In this document: positions 63,003 through 64,000 of the stretch, one piece after another
How positions within the stretch are numbered: position 1 is the stretch's first letter
How the letters are laid out: each line of letters begins with the position of its first letter
Made by a program: the position numbers and the translations under genes
The notes under the pieces: model-generated
The model's input: the letters and a program-made list of their open reading frames with translations, nothing else
Told to the model about the DNA's origin: nothing
Databases searched by the model: none
Assembly: GCA_024760525.1 (NCBI GenBank)
Contig: CP060499.1
Coordinates: 3,803,501 to 3,867,500, forward strand
Reading direction: 5' to 3'
From: Nitrospira sp.
Lineage (GTDB): Bacteria; Nitrospirota; Nitrospiria; Nitrospirales; Nitrospiraceae
DNA length: 64,000 nt

Positions 63003-64000
63003 ATGACCAAGATCATCACCGCTGCACAGATGCAGGAACTCGACCACCGAACGATCTCAGAAGCTTGCATCCCTGCGACCACATTGATGGAACGCGCCGG
63101 GTCGGGTGTCGTCTCCTGCCTTGAAGCACGGTTGGGACCCGTTCGCGGAAAAAATATCACCGTTATCTGCGGCAAGGGGAACAATGGCGGTGACGGATTC
63201 GTCGCGGCTCGACTACTCCGTCGGCGCCATGCGAACGTGCATGTTCTTGTCATGACACCGGTCTCCGAACTGAGCCGTGATGCGGCCACCATGTACAGGC
63301 AATTCGTTCGCGGCGCAGGCAAGTCTCCTGTTCATGCGTACACGTCCAAAGCTCAGGCACAAGCGCTTTTTCAGGACAGCGACATCCTCGTTGATGCACT
63401 GCTTGGGACAGGTCTTTCCTCTGCTGTCACGGGGCGCTATGCCGATGCCATTGATAGCATCAATGAGGCACATCGTCCCGTAGTGGCTGTTGACCTTCCA
63501 TCTGGGCTCCATGCTGATACAGGAGCCATCCTCGGCCGGGCTGTTGGCGCTGCCCTCACCGTGACCTTCGGACTCCCGAAGCTCGGTCTCTATCAGAGCC
63601 ATGGGATCGACCTTGCCGGGGAGGTCGCCATAGTCGATATCGGAATTCCACCAGCCTACATCGAGGCTGTGGGAAGCCGAACCATCTTGATCACAGAAAA
63701 GGAGGTACAGGCGTATCTCCCTCGACGAAAACCATCGAGTCACAAAGGGACATTCGGCCATGCGGGCATCATAGCCGGGTCGGTCGGAAAGACCGGTGCG
63801 GCAGCTATGGCTGCGCGAGCCGCTCTTCGCATCGGCGCCGGTTTGGTGACGGTCGCCACCCCTTCGAGTGTCAACGATGTCTTGGAAGCAAAGCTATTGG
63901 AAGCGATGACCGTCCCGATGCCCGAAACCAAAGCACGGACTTTTGCGCGGACTGCGTTGGAACGGCTCGTCTCGTTCATGACGGCCAGAACGGCCATCGC
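63003..64000 (+). CDS. nnr: Bifunctional NAD(P)HX epimerase/dehydratase (partial, runs off right edge)
   Basis: 332 codons are present. The N-terminal YjeF_N domain (epimerase of damaged NAD(P)HX) shows MQELDHRTI, CGKGNNGGDGFVAARLL and VVAVDLPSGLHADTG. From ~residue 240 the ADP/ATP-dependent dehydratase (CARKD) domain begins with HKGTFGHAGIIAGSVGKTGAAAMAARAALRIGAGLV. The start ATG at 63003 is clear. It follows pdxJ by 51 bp; acpS, which often lies between the two, is not there. Confidence 0.95.
   Translation, partial: MTKIITAAQMQELDHRTISEACIPATTLMERAGSGVVSCLEARLGPVRGKNITVICGKGNNGGDGFVAARLLRRRHANVHVLVMTPVSELSRDAATMYRQFVRGAGKSPVHAYTSKAQAQALFQDSDILVDALLGTGLSSAVTGRYADAIDSINEAHRPVVAVDLPSGLHADTGAILGRAVGAALTVTFGLPKLGLYQSHGIDLAGEVAIVDIGIPPAYIEAVGSRTILITEKEVQAYLPRRKPSSHKGTFGHAGIIAGSVGKTGAAAMAARAALRIGAGLVTVATPSSVNDVLEAKLLEAMTVPMPETKARTFARTALERLVSFMTARTAI

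Noticed and set aside
1..64000. CRISPR array, prophage or integron
   Set aside because: No regularly spaced short repeats, no integrase or phage structural genes and no attC-like sites were seen on reading through.

Overview
The window looks like a chromosomal segment of a Nitrospirota bacterium, most likely a Nitrospira. The assignment is an inference from base composition (mid-to-high 50s % GC by eye), the style of the proteins and the gene neighbourhoods (phoH-ybeY-ftsY, a hom-thrC-lysC operon containing an ApgM-like gene, stand-alone minor-pilin operons); no 16S rRNA gene or other decisive marker is present. No transposase, integrase, phage gene, CRISPR array or rRNA operon was seen. One tRNA gene (Pro, GGG) is present.

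Layout. (1) 1-10970, minus strand: an accessory cassette of four large genes in one transcription unit. These are a phospholipase D-like protein with a membrane helix, a 1,111-residue DUF6603-like protein, a subtilisin-like protease with a cysteine cluster beside its catalytic serine, and a second DUF6603-like protein that runs off the left edge. The two DUF6603-like genes have diverged 5' halves but share a directly repeated, apparently identical and very GC-rich 3' block (1-1472 and 5826-7297). The cassette has its own promoter-like sequence and lies behind a terminator. It is the best candidate here for an undescribed system: two enzyme + partner pairs whose partners share one C-terminal module. 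(2) 11115-17386, minus strand: envelope and osmotic-stress genes (OmpA-like lipoprotein, MscL, DUF481 protein, MscS, AsmA family, small secreted protein). (3) 17823-25218, mostly plus strand: HPF/RaiA-type ribosome factor, membrane protein, SRPBCC protein, methyltransferase (minus), secreted protein, and a GT2 / lipid-A-synthase-N-like / GT39 trio for envelope glycosylation. (4) 25286-33127, minus strand: PAP2 phosphatase, TolB-like propeller, M1 peptidase, tandem-receiver response regulator, then ftsY-ybeY-phoH. (5) 33222-48813, almost all minus: a type IV pilus region with PilY1, two separate sets of minor pilins, a PilB/GspE ATPase, a PilZ protein and the prepilin peptidase. (6) 48994-54024: a small LuxR-type HTH protein, rlmB, cysS, DedA, surE, tRNA-Pro, a MerR-type regulator and an IHF/HU gene. 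(7) 54165-61948, minus strand: alaC-hom-thrC-(apgM-like)-lysC-cimA, an aspartate-family and isoleucine-precursor operon behind a good sigma70 promoter. (8) 62238-64000, plus strand: pdxJ and the start of an NAD(P)HX repair gene.

How the genes fit together. In the amino-acid operon LysC and Hom make homoserine, the ApgM-like protein probably takes the place of the missing homoserine kinase, ThrC makes threonine, and CimA opens the threonine-independent route to isoleucine. In the pilus region PilD would process the eight prepilin-type genes, the ATPase would power assembly, and PilY1 would sit at the tip. How the 1-10970 cassette works is unknown. None of its proteins has an obvious signal peptide, although one encodes a lipase-type fold and another a protease.
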